The notes beneath the pieces were generated by a model, which saw nothing but the letters and a program-made list of their open reading frames with translations, was not told the origin of the DNA and did not search any database. The translations under genes and the position numbers were made by a program. A stretch of DNA of 5,829 nt from Anaerolineae bacterium (GTDB lineage: Bacteria; Chloroflexota; Anaerolineae; B4-G1; SLSP01), in the NCBI GenBank assembly GCA_016927095.1, contig JAFGNI010000593.1, positions 1 through 5,829 of the forward strand, written 5' to 3'. Of this stretch, positions 4,454 to 5,829 are shown one piece after another (the first letter of the stretch is position 1; the number at the start of each line of letters is the position of its first letter).

Positions 4454-5829
4454 ATGAACGACGTGATTGCAGGAGAGGCTCGCAAGCCCCGCATTCACCT
4501 GCTCTGCAACGCCCACATCGATCCTGTGTGGCTCTGGGAATGGGAAGAGGGGGCTGCCGAGGCCATCTCGACCTTTCGCACGGCGGCGGACCTGTGCGAG
4601 GCTTTCGACGGGTTCGTCTTCAACCACAACGAGGTCGTCGTCTACGAGTGGGTGGAGGCGTATGAGCCCGAGCTCTTCGCCCGCATCCAGCGCCTGGTGC
4701 GCGAGGGCAAGTGGCACATTATGGGGGGCTGGTACCTGCAGCCGGACTGTAACATGCCCAGCGGCGAGTCCTTTGTGCGCCAGATTTTGGCCGGCAGACG
4801 GTACTTCGCAGAGAAGTTCGGCGCCCGTCCCACCACGGCGATCAATTTCGACCCCTTCGGGCATACCCGGGGATTGGTGCAGATTCTAGCCAAGAGCGGC
4901 TACGATGCCTATCTCTTCTGTCGCCCGCAGGAGCAGTGGTGCCATCTGCCGGACGGAGACTTCATCTGGGTGGGCTACGATGGCTCGGAGGTGATTGGGC
5001 ACCGGTCGGTGACATGGTACACGGCCCCGTTGGGGGGCGCGCGAGAGAAGGTTGAGACCTGGATGGAGGAGCATCCGGATCGCGACCTGACCCTGCTTCT
5101 CTGGGGCGTGGGCAACCACGGCGGCGGACCCTCCTGGAAAGACCTGCAGGATCTCTCAGACTTGATCGCGGAGACGGAGCGGTTCGAGATTCTGCATTCG
5201 ACCACGCAAGCTTACTTCTCGGAGGTGCGAGCACGCCACACCGGTGAGACAGGACACCTGCAGCTGCCACGCCACACCAAGGACATCAATCCCTGGGCTG
5301 TGGGCTGCTACACGTCGCAGGTTCGTATCAAGCAGCGCCACCGCGCGCTCGAGAACACGCTCTACGCCACCGAGAAGATGGCCTCGGTTGCCGCTATTCA
5401 GGGTGTCCTCGACTATCCGCGGGAGGCGTTGGCCTCTGCGCAGCGGGATCTGCTCTTCTCCGAGTTCCACGACATCCTGCCGGGCTCCTCGATCCAGCCT
5501 GTGGAGGAGACATCCCTTCGGCTGCTCGACCACGGGTTGGAGACGCTGTCGCGCGTGCGGGCCCGCACGTTCTTTGCCCTCGCGCAGGGCCAGCCCCGCG
5601 CCCCCGAGGGCGAGATCCCCATTCTGGTCTACAACCCACATCCCTTCCCGGTGAAGACCACGATGGTCTGCGAGTTTCAGTTGGCTGACCTCAACTGGGG
5701 CGAGACGTACACACAGGTGACCGCGACTCAGAACGGTGAGCCCCTGCCCACGCAGGTCGAGAAGGAGCTCGGCAATGTCAACGCCGACTGGCGCAAGCGA
5801 GTTGTCTTCAACGCCGAGCTGGCGCCCAG
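4454..5829 (+). CDS. Glycoside hydrolase family 38 alpha-mannosidase, N-terminal 458 residues (cut by window end)
   Basis: The reading frame stays open from 4454 to the window edge. GH38 enzymes are zinc-dependent retaining alpha-mannosidases that remove mannose from alpha-mannosides or N-glycan-like oligosaccharides. Signature motifs are CNAHIDPVWLWEWEEG (18-33) with zinc ligands H21 and D23, NFDPFGHTRG (131-140) with nucleophile D133, which also binds zinc, WGVGNHGGGPS (217-227), and FHDILPGSSI (338-347) with the probable fourth zinc ligand H339. The catalytic domain and three-helix middle domain appear complete; the C-terminal beta domains begin near residue 385 and are truncated only by the window. 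Bacterial relatives are usually about 800-1000 residues. No signal peptide precedes the first motif, so it is predicted cytoplasmic, matching the GH5 enzyme upstream. Proximity to two sugar isomerase-type genes fits a mannoside or glycan catabolic role. Confidence 0.93.
   Translation, partial: MNDVIAGEARKPRIHLLCNAHIDPVWLWEWEEGAAEAISTFRTAADLCEAFDGFVFNHNEVVVYEWVEAYEPELFARIQRLVREGKWHIMGGWYLQPDCNMPSGESFVRQILAGRRYFAEKFGARPTTAINFDPFGHTRGLVQILAKSGYDAYLFCRPQEQWCHLPDGDFIWVGYDGSEVIGHRSVTWYTAPLGGAREKVETWMEEHPDRDLTLLLWGVGNHGGGPSWKDLQDLSDLIAETERFEILHSTTQAYFSEVRARHTGETGHLQLPRHTKDINPWAVGCYTSQVRIKQRHRALENTLYATEKMASVAAIQGVLDYPREALASAQRDLLFSEFHDILPGSSIQPVEETSLRLLDHGLETLSRVRARTFFALAQGQPRAPEGEIPILVYNPHPFPVKTTMVCEFQLADLNWGETYTQVTATQNGEPLPTQVEKELGNVNADWRKRVVFNAELAP

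Noticed and set aside
4340..4864. Minus-strand open frame of 174 codons across the palindromes and the start of the alpha-mannosidase gene
   Set aside because: It runs antisense through the RAYT 3' end, two hairpins and the GH38 catalytic region, with no recognisable motifs.
4467..4889. Plus-strand open frame of 140 codons overlapping the alpha-mannosidase
   Set aside because: It is an out-of-frame reading of the GH38 gene, rich in Ser/Arg/Pro as typical of shadow frames.

Overview
The window is a high-GC bacterial stretch holding five forward-strand genes. Four look like parts of a carbohydrate-utilisation locus. The fifth is a mobile-element-type gene (RAYT) lying among short palindromes. 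No rRNA, tRNA, CRISPR or phage genes are visible. Nothing identifies the host firmly. The short intergenic repeats and the predicted-cytoplasmic glycoside hydrolases remind me of environmental lineages such as Chloroflexota or Armatimonadota, but that is an impression, not evidence.

Layout: (1) 37-933, a sugar-phosphate isomerase/epimerase-like TIM barrel (IolE/IolI superfamily). (2) 934-1024, a short gap with 3.5 copies of an 8-bp tandem repeat carrying operator-like dyad symmetry. (3) 1025-2476, an L-fucose/L-arabinose isomerase-like protein. (4) 2477-2622, a gap filled by a long imperfect inverted repeat with a purine-rich left arm. (5) 2623-3648, a family 5 glycoside hydrolase without a signal peptide. 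(6) 3651-4434, a REP/RAYT module: two palindromes, a transposase-like HUH/Y1 gene (3770-4348), then two more palindromes. (7) 4454 to the window end, the first 458 residues of a family 38 alpha-mannosidase, cut by the window edge.

Working model (inference): oligosaccharides taken into the cell are trimmed by the GH5 and GH38 enzymes, and the released sugars are rearranged by the two isomerase/epimerase-type proteins. All four genes have the same orientation and good Shine-Dalgarno sequences, so they may once have been, or may still be, co-transcribed. The REP/RAYT module lies between GH5 and GH38, and the inverted repeat between the isomerase and GH5. Both would put strong hairpins into a shared mRNA and could set different expression levels for the genes.

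The most distinctive structure is the REP/RAYT module. Its four near-identical hairpins have perfect 13-14 bp stems and 5-nt loops. One is inverted relative to the others as judged by its loop, and one shows a paired (compensatory) base change. I do not recognise this palindrome family, and the usual GTAG-type guide tetranucleotide of proteobacterial REPs is not apparent.
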